A stretch of 11,345 bases of DNA from a bacterium (GCA_021781095.1 JAJXXM010000178.1:1-11345), one strand, 5' to 3'; shown: positions 1-7,657, counted from the stretch's first letter. The notes: generated by a model not told the origin, from the letters alone. Made by a program: numbers and translations.

Positions 1-1198
1 CGCGAGCGCCGGCCAAGGTCGCGAGCGCATCGAGGACCTCCAGCTCGATGCCCTTGCCCGCACGAGCGCGCAGATTGGTGACGCGCATGTCGATTTTCGC
101 GCTGCGTAATTCGGAGTTTGCCGTGGCGAGGTTTAGCCGCGCGGTCTTCAGATCGGTCGACGCATCGAGAACGTCGGCCCGCGCCCGAAGTTTTGTGCGA
201 GCCAATTCGATCCTCGCACGGTCGTACTCGAGTTGCGCGAGTCGGACCGCGGCACCGCGCGATCCACCATCGAAGAGCGGGAGCGTAGCCGTTACACCAA
301 TTTGCGCCCCGGCATTCCCTAACGCCGGGTTCGAGGTGCCGTTATAGCTTTGCATGGTAGCAAAGATCGTCGGCAAAAAGCCATCGCGCGCAGCCGCCAC
401 ACGTTGGCGCGCGGCGCGAACGGAACGCTCGGCGGCGACGACGTCGGGACGCTGCGTTTCCGCCAGCCGCTCGAGTGCAGCCACGTTAAGAGCGAACGTC
501 GGCGACGGAGTATTGAGTGCGAGAACAGGTTTGGATGCAAGGTCGAGGTTCAAGAGTACTTCGAGTTCGTGAACGGCACGCACCGCATCGGCACGCGCGT
601 CCCTTTCCGACTGTTCCGCCTGCGCGAGCGCCGCTTCGTCGCGCGCGATGAGGTAACGCGGTTCCGCGCCGCTTCGCACGCGTTCTTCGGTATACGCAAG
701 GTGCGACCGTTGATCGCGGAGATCGATCGCGCGCTGCCCTACGACTGCCCGAGCGAGCGCCGCCGCATCGTAAGCAACGACGGCCTCGCTAACGGCCTGG
801 TTCACAGCCATCGCCGCAGTCGCGCGGGCCGCAAATGCACTCGAGCCCGCGGCGCGCGTGGCCGCCCACGCCTGCGGGGAAAAAAGCGGTAGGCTTACGT
901 TCAGCGATGCATACGTTTGTCGGGCCGCCGGCATTCCCAGTTGCGTGAGCGTCGACTTCATGGTGGTTTCGCTCACCGACACCTGCGGTAGAGCCGACGA
1001 TCGTTCCGAGCGCGCGCGCTCGGCAGCATATTCGGCGCCTAATGTCGCCAGCCGCGCCTCAAACGAGGTTCGCGCCCGCGCTATGACTTGTGATTCGCCG
1101 AGCGGGCCGTCCCATCGCAAAGGCTTCGCCGACAACGGCAAAGGCACGAGCAGATTCACAACCAAAAGAGCAACGGTAACGCAAACGTTCCTACGCAT
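1..1198 (-). CDS. TolC-family outer-membrane efflux channel, 3' end beyond window
   Basis: The gene starts at ATG 1198 and stays open for 399 codons to the window edge, so the C-terminus is missing (family members are usually about 420-480 residues). Residues 1-24 form a signal peptide (basic MRRN, hydrophobic core, LSA before K25). Two outer-membrane efflux repeats follow, about 35-218 and 235-399, rich in Ala/Arg/Glu coiled-coil helices. Typical elements are RPDVVAAE (250-257), AARDGFLPT (269-277) and LPLFDGG (306-312), the last being the strand that leads into the second barrel segment. The start overlaps the pump gene's stop by 8 bp and has a good SD. As the last gene of an adaptor-pump-channel operon it should give the outer-membrane exit duct. 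Family assignment is firm; the substrate cannot be read from it. Confidence 0.93.
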   Translation of the reverse strand, partial: MRRNVCVTVALLVVNLLVPLPLSAKPLRWDGPLGESQVIARARTSFEARLATLGAEYAAERARSERSSALPQVSVSETTMKSTLTQLGMPAARQTYASLNVSLPLFSPQAWAATRAAGSSAFAARATAAMAVNQAVSEAVVAYDAAALARAVVGQRAIDLRDQRSHLAYTEERVRSGAEPRYLIARDEAALAQAEQSERDARADAVRAVHELEVLLNLDLASKPVLALNTPSPTFALNVAALERLAETQRPDVVAAERSVRAARQRVAAARDGFLPTIFATMQSYNGTSNPALGNAGAQIGVTATLPLFDGGSRGAAVRLAQLEYDRARIELARTKLRARADVLDASTDLKTARLNLATANSELRSAKIDMRVTNLRARAGKGIELEVLDALATLAGAR

Positions 1199-4100
1199 CG
1201 ATTGCCTCTATTTTCGCCGCCCCGGCCCCCGACCGGCGCAACAGCGAGCGATTCCACCATTCCGGAAGATCGTCGAACAGATCGTGCAGGACCGGCACGA
1301 CAAAGAGCGTCAGCACCGTCGATATCGAGAGCCCGCCGATAATGACGGTTGCAAGCGGCGAATACGCATCGATACCGGTCTTCGGGAAAAATGCAACCGG
1401 CACCAGCACGATCAGGCTGACGATCGTCGTCATAAGGATCGGCTGCAGCCGTATCGGGCCTGCATAGAGAATCGCATCGCGGCGTCTCATCCCTTCTTTA
1501 CGTTTGCGAATGATCAGATCGAGCAAGAGAATCGCGTTACTCACCGCCATGCCGTTGGCTACGACGATGCCTAAAATCGATACGGTCGATAAATTTTGAT
1601 GGGCTAGTAGTAACGCGGCAAACATTCCAAGCAATTGTAGTGGAATCGAAAACAGCATGACGAGCGGTTGAACGAACGAACGAAACTGAGCGACGAGCAG
1701 CAAGAACACAAATAACACGGCTACCGCCATCGCGCCGAGCAAACGATTGAAGCTTACTGCCATTTCGGTCATATCGCCACGCATCTTCATTCCATACCCC
1801 CGGGGGAACGCAACGGCTGCCATGCCGCGCTGCAAAATGTCCATATCCAACGCCATTTCGCCGGGGCCGCCGCGCCGATAGAAACCGAGCACCGATACGC
1901 CGTTTTGGAGTCCATCCTGTTCGACGAGCGATGGGCCGACGCTGCGCTCGATGCGCGCGATTGCGTCGAGCGGCACAATTTGGCCGCCTTTACCGACAAT
2001 CTGCACCGCAGCGATATCGTTCGTGCGCCGACGCTGCCCGTCGGCATAACGCACGAGAATCGTATCGTGGCGGACGTTAGGTGGATTGAAGTACCCCGTC
2101 GTTAATCCGCCGTGCAGCGCATAATATGCCTGCTCTTGAACGTCGCGCGTGGTGAGACCGATCTGCGACGCACGCGTCCGGTCGACGATGAGATCCCGCT
2201 GGGGTTGGGTATAGGACGAACTCGTGGAGACTTCATAGAGCCCGGGAATTTTTTTTGCCTGCCGCGCGACAATATCGGCTAAATGATAGAGTTCTTTTCG
2301 ATTGGGGCCATAAACGAGTACCTCGACCGGCGCATCGTTGCTCGCCATGACGTCGGCCCCCATCTCCTTAAGCTCGAGGCGTCGGATACCGGGAATCGTT
2401 GTCGTCGCGCGCGCGTAAAGTGCATCCATGAGCTGCCAGATCGACCGATGCCGCTGCCCCTTCGACTTGAACGTAATCATATACGATGCGTCATTCACGC
2501 CGTTCATCGGGCCGCCGGTAAAATAGTTTCCGCCGTTTTCTTCACCGATCGATGCCGAAACGCGTTCCACGTCTCTATTTTTCAAAAGCATCGCTTCGAA
2601 ACGCCGACTAGCACGATTTGTGGCGGCAAACGACGTGCCGGGTTCCATTTCTAGAAATCCATACGCTTGCCCAGTATCCGCCAGCGGCATCATCTCCTGG
2701 CCGATGAAGGGCAACAACGAGATGCCGAGATAGGTGAGCAACGCCGCGCCCGCAAGCACGAGCCCGCGATTCTCCAAACTCCATGCGAGCCCACGCCGAT
2801 ACGCCGCATCGAGCTTTCTCAGTGCCGCACGCGCCGGGCGCAACACTCGCGACACCGCTCCATCGAGGCGCGTGCGGAATGGCGAACGGCGGTCGGCTCT
2901 CTGGAACAAATAGGCCGCAAGCAACGGAGTGAGCGTTACGGAAACCAACAATGATGCAAGCAAGGCAAAGATGATCGGCCACACCAGGCCGACGAACATG
3001 ATTTGGGTTATACCGCCGCTTGAAAGCAAGGGAACGACCGCAAGGGCCATGACGCCCGTCGCCGCGGCGATCGGCACGATTACCTCCATCGTACCGTCAA
3101 TCGCTGCGCGGACCGGGGATTCGCCCGCATCGAGTTTTCGGTGGACCGAATGTATGACGACGATAGAGTCATCGACGAGACGCCCGATCGCCAACAGCAG
3201 GCCGATGAGCGTCGAGCTATTTATGGACAGGTGCATCGGCACGAAGAGCGCGACGGCGAGGGCGAGGCAGGTCGGAATCGTCGTCAGGACGATGAGCGTG
3301 GCGCTCGCATCCTCCAAGAACACGAGCAATACGATTCCGGCCAAAAAAACGCTCACGACCAACTCTTCGATCATATTGCGCGTGAGATCGTGAACGAATC
3401 GTGAGTTATCGTAGGCGCGTGAAAAATGCAAGCCCGGGTGCTGGGCTTCAATGTTCTTGATGCGCTCCATGACCGCAGCGATAACCTGCGGTGAGCTTGC
3501 GTTCGGGTCCTGGACGATCGAAAGTTCGACGGCGCTCTTGCCGTTAAACCGGTATGCCGAGCGCACTTCGGCAGCACCGTCGCGCACCGCCGCAACGTCA
3601 CGAACGTAGACCGTTCGGCCATCTTCCGTTACGATGGGATAATCGGCTACGTTCTGCGCAGAAGCAGCCGCTTGATCTCCGCGAACTTGCGTTTCATAGG
3701 CTCCACCGGTAATGGTACCGGCGGAACGACCGGCGTTTTGAGCGTCTATCGCATCGGTGACGGCAAGAATCGAAAGACGATCGGCTGCGAGGGCGTTACG
3801 ATTTACATTTACCCGAAGTTGTCGTTGCAGCCCGCCGAAGGGAAACGCAATCTGTACTCCCGGTACGCTCTTAAGATCGTCCACCACGGTGTTGGCAACG
3901 AATTGCCGCAACGCCACCGGGTCCCACCCCGTCCCCGTGACCGCGAGTTGAAGTACCGGCGTATTGAGTGGATCGACCGGCACTACATAGCTTGGTTTGA
4001 GATTTGCACGATCGTACGGAAGCTCCGCCTCGGCCTGCTTTGCGAGCTGTTGCACGTTGACGAGCGCTTGCTGCATGTTCGCACCGTAATGAAACTGCAG

Positions 4101-4406
4101 CGTGACGGTAGAGGTCCCTTGCTGCGAGTACGAACGTATGTACCGCACTCCTCGGAGATCGGTCATCCGTTCCTCGATTGGTTTTGTGAAATACCTTTCG
4201 ACTTCTTGCGGCGAGTAACCAGGCGTCATCGTTATAACCGAGATCAGTGGGCTCTGCACGTACGGCATCATGCGCGAAGGAAGCAAGAAGAGCGCCGCGG
4301 CGATCGCGCCGACGACGATGGCGACGAATGCGGCAAAGATTGTATAGGGGTTGCGAAGCGCCCAAGCTGCAACGCTCCGCTCGGAATCTTCGATGCGCTC
4401 GATCAC
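1191..4406 (-). CDS. RND-family efflux pump, inner-membrane permease subunit
   Basis: This is a full-length RND permease (1071 residues; family about 1020-1070) that drives export by proton flow. TM1 is at about 21-43; the first periplasmic porter region runs to about 340 (PGYSPQEVE 62-70); TM2-TM6 lie at about 345-500; then come the second porter half, TM8-TM12 and a short cytoplasmic tail. TM4 carries the proton-relay pair D412-D413 in GRLVDDSIVVI. TM10 reads GMAVSNAIL (952-960), with Ser956 where AcrB has its essential Lys940, followed by the family signature RLQPILMT (986-993). The GRxVDDSIVV form resembles the SwrC-like branch rather than AcrB or CusA; that is from memory. The start is GTG 4406, sharing GTGA with the adaptor stop, so translation is probably coupled. 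Substrate could be a drug, lipid-like compound or metal; undecided. Confidence 0.95.
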   Translation of the reverse strand: MIERIEDSERSVAAWALRNPYTIFAAFVAIVVGAIAAALFLLPSRMMPYVQSPLISVITMTPGYSPQEVERYFTKPIEERMTDLRGVRYIRSYSQQGTSTVTLQFHYGANMQQALVNVQQLAKQAEAELPYDRANLKPSYVVPVDPLNTPVLQLAVTGTGWDPVALRQFVANTVVDDLKSVPGVQIAFPFGGLQRQLRVNVNRNALAADRLSILAVTDAIDAQNAGRSAGTITGGAYETQVRGDQAAASAQNVADYPIVTEDGRTVYVRDVAAVRDGAAEVRSAYRFNGKSAVELSIVQDPNASSPQVIAAVMERIKNIEAQHPGLHFSRAYDNSRFVHDLTRNMIEELVVSVFLAGIVLLVFLEDASATLIVLTTIPTCLALAVALFVPMHLSINSSTLIGLLLAIGRLVDDSIVVIHSVHRKLDAGESPVRAAIDGTMEVIVPIAAATGVMALAVVPLLSSGGITQIMFVGLVWPIIFALLASLLVSVTLTPLLAAYLFQRADRRSPFRTRLDGAVSRVLRPARAALRKLDAAYRRGLAWSLENRGLVLAGAALLTYLGISLLPFIGQEMMPLADTGQAYGFLEMEPGTSFAATNRASRRFEAMLLKNRDVERVSASIGEENGGNYFTGGPMNGVNDASYMITFKSKGQRHRSIWQLMDALYARATTTIPGIRRLELKEMGADVMASNDAPVEVLVYGPNRKELYHLADIVARQAKKIPGLYEVSTSSSYTQPQRDLIVDRTRASQIGLTTRDVQEQAYYALHGGLTTGYFNPPNVRHDTILVRYADGQRRRTNDIAAVQIVGKGGQIVPLDAIARIERSVGPSLVEQDGLQNGVSVLGFYRRGGPGEMALDMDILQRGMAAVAFPRGYGMKMRGDMTEMAVSFNRLLGAMAVAVLFVFLLLVAQFRSFVQPLVMLFSIPLQLLGMFAALLLAHQNLSTVSILGIVVANGMAVSNAILLLDLIIRKRKEGMRRRDAILYAGPIRLQPILMTTIVSLIVLVPVAFFPKTGIDAYSPLATVIIGGLSISTVLTLFVVPVLHDLFDDLPEWWNRSLLRRSGAGAAKIEAIDA
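1205..1208 (-). promoter_or_regulatory. Shine-Dalgarno of the TolC-family gene
   Basis: GAGG lies 6 nt upstream of ATG 1198, inside the last codons of the pump gene. It supports this start and shows that downstream genes of the operon use conventional initiation with re-initiation after the overlapping stop. Confidence 0.7.
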
Positions 4407-6229
4407 GGCATCACGCTCGCAATCGGCTGCCCTTCCTCCAGCTCGCTTGCGCCGTTGACGACGACTCGCATCCCGGCGCGAAGATGGCCGCTGACGCGTG
4501 CCTCGGTTCCGTCATCGGAGAGCACGCTCACCGCAACGCGCCGCGCCCGACCATGTGCATCGATCCAGAGTGCGGTCGTCGCTCCACCCACGAGTGCGGC
4601 CGAAGGAACCGCATAAGCATTACCACGTGCCGGGAACGACGGGTGAAGAATGACATGCACGAAACTCCCCGGTTGATACCGGTCTCCGGGGTTTGCCACG
4701 ATCGTCTCGGCGAGCGCAGTATGCGTGCCTCGGGCGACGACGGGCGAGAGCGAACTAACTCGCCCATGTAACACCGTGCCACCACCGAGGACAACGTCCA
4801 TCGGCGTTCCCGTTCGGAGGCCCGCAAGATTCTGCTGCGCGATCTGCGCGCGTACTCGCAGCTTGCTCACGACGGCCACTTGTAAAATTGCCGTCCCTGG
4901 TTCGACGAAAACGCCCGGATCTACCAGACGCTTCATGACGACGGCATCATTCGGTGCGACGACATCGGTGTATCCCGCAAGAACGCCTCGCGCGCGCGCG
5001 TTCGCAGTCGCCTGCATCACGCGAGCCTGTGCCGCACCTATCGACGCATTTGCCCCTGCGAGCTTTGCCCGCGTCGCCGCGTATGACGACCGGGCGGCAA
5101 AGGCCCGCGCTCGTTCGCTCTGGTATTCTTGGACCGAAACGGCGCCCGCACGCAATAACGTTCTCTCGCGTGCAATCTCGGCATTCCAGTAGCGAAGGTT
5201 TTCGCGTTGTGCCGAAAGATCGGCCCGCAGCGCGGATGCATCTTCTTGCGCGGAGAGGCGTTCATTTAGCGCCGCCCGCCTAGCCGCTGCGGCGGCTTGC
5301 GCATCGATTTGAAGCTCGGGCTCGCTTAAACGTGCGACGATCTGGCCCGCGCTCACGCTACTGCCGGTATAGGCGTGAAAATCGGTAAGAACCCCAGCCG
5401 TGCGCGCGACGATATCTTGGACAAAATATGGTTCGAGCTCCGCTGGGGCGTCGATCGTCGTGCCGTTGCGCGCATGCACGATCGTCGCCAACGTAACCGG
5501 GACCGGCGCCGAGCCGCGCGCATTCCCCATCGACGCCATCGCACCCGTGCTCGCTGCATACTTTGACTGCGCAAATGCGATTCCGAGAACCACCACGCTC
5601 GCAACCAAGACCATGCCGATGGTCGCCGGGCGACGTTCGCGCGCGAGCACGAGCACGCCGATGAGGATGGTTGCGATAAGGGCAAAGCTCGCATCGCGCC
5701 ATGCACTCGCATCACCACCGGCGTTCTGCCCCATGCCCGCCATCGCACCGCCCGACGCGGTACCGCCCATCGCTCCGCCGCCCGAGCGTGAGGCGAGAGT
5801 CGGCTTTAATCTCTTCTTCGTCGCGTTCGTTGCCGGCGCCACGGAAAGATTTGCGTCGACGCTTCCGACGAGCGCGCCCGATAGGTTCACCCGGAGCCTC
5901 CACAGCGTCGCGGCGTTAAAGTTGACGGTAAAACGCCAGGCGTCGGGGCGCCCGGGAACTCGTACCGCGCTGCCGCTGGGGCCGGGCATTTGCATCGACG
6001 GCATGAGCGTGCTGTAGCGAACCTGGAGATGCGACAAGCGTTGTTTAGAAAGACCGGCGATGGTAACCGTGAAGCTCGTTACCCCAATCTGCAGCGGTTC
6101 GGGCGAGGCAACGACGGCGATACGCGCCCGCCCAATTTTCGCCTGAATAGGCGCGGCGAAGACGTAGGCCCACTGTAGTGCCAAGACAATTGGCACTACA
6201 GCACAAAAAAAAGTAATCCGGCGAATCAT
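4403..6229 (-). CDS. RND periplasmic adaptor (HlyD/CusB-like) with N-terminal YtkA-like domain and extra membrane helices
   Basis: The protein has 608 residues, much longer than usual adaptors (about 350-420). Residues 5-25 are a signal or anchor helix. Residues about 30-132 look like a YtkA/FixH-type beta domain, with LMPSMQMPG (75-83) followed by WRFTVNFN and LWRLRVNLSG. Residues 150-172 are a Gly/Met-rich linker. Two helices follow (about 180-196 and 204-221) around a basic turn RERRP, so both flanking domains would face the periplasm. The adaptor part begins near 245: lipoyl halves about 270-305 and 415-450, an Ala-rich coiled-coil hairpin about 308-412, a beta-barrel 450-530 and a membrane-proximal domain to 608. 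The start at 6229 shares ATGA with the M56 stop and has GAGG 8 nt upstream; an in-frame ATG at 6253 is less likely. The Met-rich parts hint at copper or another soft metal, but this is inference. Confidence 0.87.
   Translation of the reverse strand: MIRRITFFCAVVPIVLALQWAYVFAAPIQAKIGRARIAVVASPEPLQIGVTSFTVTIAGLSKQRLSHLQVRYSTLMPSMQMPGPSGSAVRVPGRPDAWRFTVNFNAATLWRLRVNLSGALVGSVDANLSVAPATNATKKRLKPTLASRSGGGAMGGTASGGAMAGMGQNAGGDASAWRDASFALIATILIGVLVLARERRPATIGMVLVASVVVLGIAFAQSKYAASTGAMASMGNARGSAPVPVTLATIVHARNGTTIDAPAELEPYFVQDIVARTAGVLTDFHAYTGSSVSAGQIVARLSEPELQIDAQAAAAARRAALNERLSAQEDASALRADLSAQRENLRYWNAEIARERTLLRAGAVSVQEYQSERARAFAARSSYAATRAKLAGANASIGAAQARVMQATANARARGVLAGYTDVVAPNDAVVMKRLVDPGVFVEPGTAILQVAVVSKLRVRAQIAQQNLAGLRTGTPMDVVLGGGTVLHGRVSSLSPVVARGTHTALAETIVANPGDRYQPGSFVHVILHPSFPARGNAYAVPSAALVGGATTALWIDAHGRARRVAVSVLSDDGTEARVSGHLRAGMRVVVNGASELEEGQPIASVMP
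6173..6201. repeat. Perfect 12-bp inverted repeat inside the adaptor signal-peptide region
   Basis: The plus strand reads CTGTAGTGCCAA (6173-6184), five bases GACAA, then TTGGCACTACAG (6190-6201), the exact reverse complement. It covers codons about 10-19 of the adaptor gene, roughly 30-57 nt after the start. The inner part TGCCAA-N5-TTGGCA matches the dyad at the BlaI-type repressor's promoter (7621-7637) in core and spacer length. It could be a second repressor operator inside the operon, an mRNA hairpin affecting translation, or both. A run of eight T lies on the 5' side of the hairpin on the coding strand, so it is not an intrinsic terminator in that direction. Confidence 0.75.
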
Positions 6230-7197
6230 CCCATGAACCTCGAAGTCGTGCAAGCAAAGAAAAACTCACTCAGTATCGGTGCGGCAACGCCGAGGGCGAA
6301 CATGAGCGCAAGCGCCGCCGTGACGTAGGTACGACGCCACCTGTTTTCCGAGGGGTCGCACCCCGGGCGGAGCAGGACATCGAGCCGTCCGAGAATGGCC
6401 TCCCGTTCGGCAAAGGCTAACGTACCGATCGGCGCGTGAAGCGCTCCGCCACGCGCGACGCAAAGCAACGCCGACGCGAGCGTCGTGCGATCGACATGGA
6501 CAATGGCGTTTTCATCGGCACAAAATTCGCGAGAGAGACGATAAACATCGACGATATCGCCGACGTGAAATGGAACGAGATCGGTAAGAAAGGAGAGCCA
6601 TAAAGCAATCGAATGGTCGTTACGGGCGATATGCGCCCGCTCGTGATGGAGCGCTGCGGTAAGTTCGGCTTCGCTGAAATGACGCAGTGCAAACGAAGAA
6701 ATATAGACGGCCAAATGCGGCGCCTTCGCCACGAAGACCGAGCACCTACGATTTTCGGGAAGCTCGTACAGGGTGACGCCCACCGCGCGTGCGATCGCCG
6801 CCGCGCGGCCTTGCGCAGGGAGTGCTCCTTCAAGGAGCGTGGCGAGTTCGCGCCTGCGCATTCGTGCGCGCATCAGTGCGCGCACGATGGTGAATAAGGT
6901 GAGGCCAAGCAGTAGCGCGTAGATCACCTTCCCTGCCGGCATCTCCAAGCACGGCGATTTTGGGCCCACCGCCAAGCCTATTGAGACGAGAATAAGAAAC
7001 AAGGCGCCGGGCATAGCGGCCGCAAAGGCAGCGGCGCCCGCCTGCCGAGGGCGATCGTCGTGCATCGCGACGATCGTCGGCCCAAGGATTCGAACACCGA
7101 GCCATGCCAGCGGCGGAATGACGATTGCCGCACAGAGCGAGCTTAATACCGCTCCGGAAAGAATGCATTGTAGGACGACGGAGGCGACTTCGTTCAT
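6226..7197 (-). CDS. M56-family (BlaR1/MecR1-like) membrane metallopeptidase lacking the sensor domain
   Basis: The protein has 323 residues. Hydrophobic helices lie at about 8-30, 58-77 and 90-107. A basic stretch (RALMRARMRRR, 106-116) opens a cytoplasmic peptidase domain, and a last helix spans about 292-312. The zinc site is visible: HERAH (185-189) gives two His ligands and catalytic Glu186, and REFCAD (223-228) supplies the probable third ligand Glu224. In BlaR1 and MecR1 this peptidase responds to beta-lactam bound by an outer penicillin-binding domain and inactivates the BlaI/MecI repressor. Here the protein ends about 10 residues after the last helix, so that sensor is absent. It starts at ATG 7197, 2 bp after the repressor stop. 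The likely role is signal-dependent removal of the neighbouring BlaI-type repressor; the signal is unknown and may be sensed by membrane loops or a partner protein. Confidence 0.9.
   Translation of the reverse strand: MNEVASVVLQCILSGAVLSSLCAAIVIPPLAWLGVRILGPTIVAMHDDRPRQAGAAAFAAAMPGALFLILVSIGLAVGPKSPCLEMPAGKVIYALLLGLTLFTIVRALMRARMRRRELATLLEGALPAQGRAAAIARAVGVTLYELPENRRCSVFVAKAPHLAVYISSFALRHFSEAELTAALHHERAHIARNDHSIALWLSFLTDLVPFHVGDIVDVYRLSREFCADENAIVHVDRTTLASALLCVARGGALHAPIGTLAFAEREAILGRLDVLLRPGCDPSENRWRRTYVTAALALMFALGVAAPILSEFFFACTTSRFMG
6238..6241 (-). promoter_or_regulatory. Shine-Dalgarno deciding the adaptor start
   Basis: GAGG is 8 nt upstream of ATG 6229 and inside the end of the peptidase gene. 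It favours the 6229 start (signal peptide beginning MIRRITFF) over the in-frame ATG at 6253, which would put eight mostly polar residues in front of the signal helix. Confidence 0.7.
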
Positions 7198-7199
7198 GG

Positions 7200-7619
7200 C
7201 TACTTTAATTCAGAACGCCGTAGCTCGAGCAGACGTTCGAATTCTCGGAGCGACTCATCGTCGGATGCGAGCGTTTCCGCCAAGTTCGCGATCAGTGGGC
7301 TACGGTAATTGCGCATCAGGCCGTTGAGAACGCCGCCGACGATTCGCTCTTCGAATTGCGCGCGCGTCAGCACTGCGGCGAACGCATTGGCTTTGCCGCG
7401 CGAACTCTTCGTCAAATGCCCCTTTTCGGTCAGCGTGTTGAGCGTCGTTTTCGCCGACGAATAGTGAACGTTGCGGCCGGTACGGGCGAGCCGTTCGACG
7501 ATCTCGGCGACCGTCGCCGATCCGCCGATCTCCCACAGCGCGTTGAGCACCTCGCTCTCGAGCGGTCCCAAGACGGCGGCCGAGCCGCCGACGCTTGGGC
7601 GAAATACATTCCCTGCCAT
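7200..7619 (-). CDS. BlaI/MecI-family winged-helix repressor
   Basis: The 139-residue protein has the family layout: LGPLESEVLNALW (17-29), a helix-turn-helix about 35-65 (ATVAEIVERLA, then YSSAKTTLNTLTEKGHL), a wing with SRGKANAF (73-80) and a C-terminal dimerisation helix region. It contains no cysteine, so it lacks the metal-binding CxC motifs of the copper sensor CopY and is more likely controlled by proteolysis, fitting the M56 peptidase gene 2 bp downstream. It should repress its own operon, including the efflux genes. The ATG at 7619 has no Shine-Dalgarno and lies 9 nt after a -10 element, so its mRNA may be nearly leaderless. Family assignment is strong; the regulatory target is inferred from position and the adjoining dyad. 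Confidence 0.92.
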   Translation of the reverse strand: MAGNVFRPSVGGSAAVLGPLESEVLNALWEIGGSATVAEIVERLARTGRNVHYSSAKTTLNTLTEKGHLTKSSRGKANAFAAVLTRAQFEERIVGGVLNGLMRNYRSPLIANLAETLASDDESLREFERLLELRRSELK

Positions 7620-7620
7620 C

Positions 7621-7637
7621 TGCCAAGGACGTTAGCA
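7621..7637. promoter_or_regulatory. Candidate operator for the BlaI-type repressor
   Basis: Minus strand TGCTAA-CGTCC-TTGGCA is an inverted repeat with one mismatch in six arm positions. It covers the -10 box and the presumed transcription start, where a bound dimer would block RNA polymerase. The same core with the same 5-bp spacer occurs in a perfect form at 6173-6201 in this operon. BlaI-family proteins bind dyads of this general kind and usually repress their own operon; binding here is inferred. Confidence 0.6.
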
Positions 7638-7657
7638 CTTCTTCGTTCCGCGGTCAA
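7629..7657 (-). promoter_or_regulatory. Sigma-70-type promoter of the repressor/efflux operon
   Basis: On the minus strand, TTGACC (7652-7657) is followed by exactly 17 bp and then TAACGT (7629-7634), with an extended -10 TG (TGCTAACGT). The -35 box overlaps the stop codon of the upstream flavoprotein gene. The repressor ATG begins 9 nt after the -10 box, which leaves no room for a Shine-Dalgarno if transcription starts at the usual distance. Confidence 0.72.

Noticed and set aside
350..1574. Plus-strand open frames at 350-892 and 858-1574.
   Set aside because: The minus strand here encodes a TolC-family protein with signal peptide and conserved motifs, continuing to the window edge, so the plus-strand frames are shadows.
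3672..4616. Long plus-strand open frame opposite the pump and adaptor genes (314 codons).
   Set aside because: It is antisense to clear RND and adaptor coding sequence, has an unordered Arg/His/Pro-rich composition and no recognisable family; typical of GC-rich shadow frames.
6173..6212. Hairpin plus eight-base A/T tract as an intrinsic terminator.
   Set aside because: On the coding (minus) strand the T run precedes the hairpin, and on the plus strand the run after the hairpin is A, so neither direction has the stem-then-T order.
6230..6253. Adaptor start at the upstream ATG 6253.
   Set aside because: It would put eight mostly polar residues before the signal helix and overlap the peptidase gene by 28 bp, whereas ATG 6229 has an SD and a 4-bp ATGA overlap.
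6226..7619. A beta-lactam resistance sensor system (blaR1-blaI).
   Set aside because: No penicillin-binding sensor domain or beta-lactamase gene is present; the downstream genes are an efflux pump.
7200..7619. CopY-type copper-sensing repressor.
   Set aside because: The protein has no cysteine at all, so the CxC metal-binding motifs of CopY are missing.
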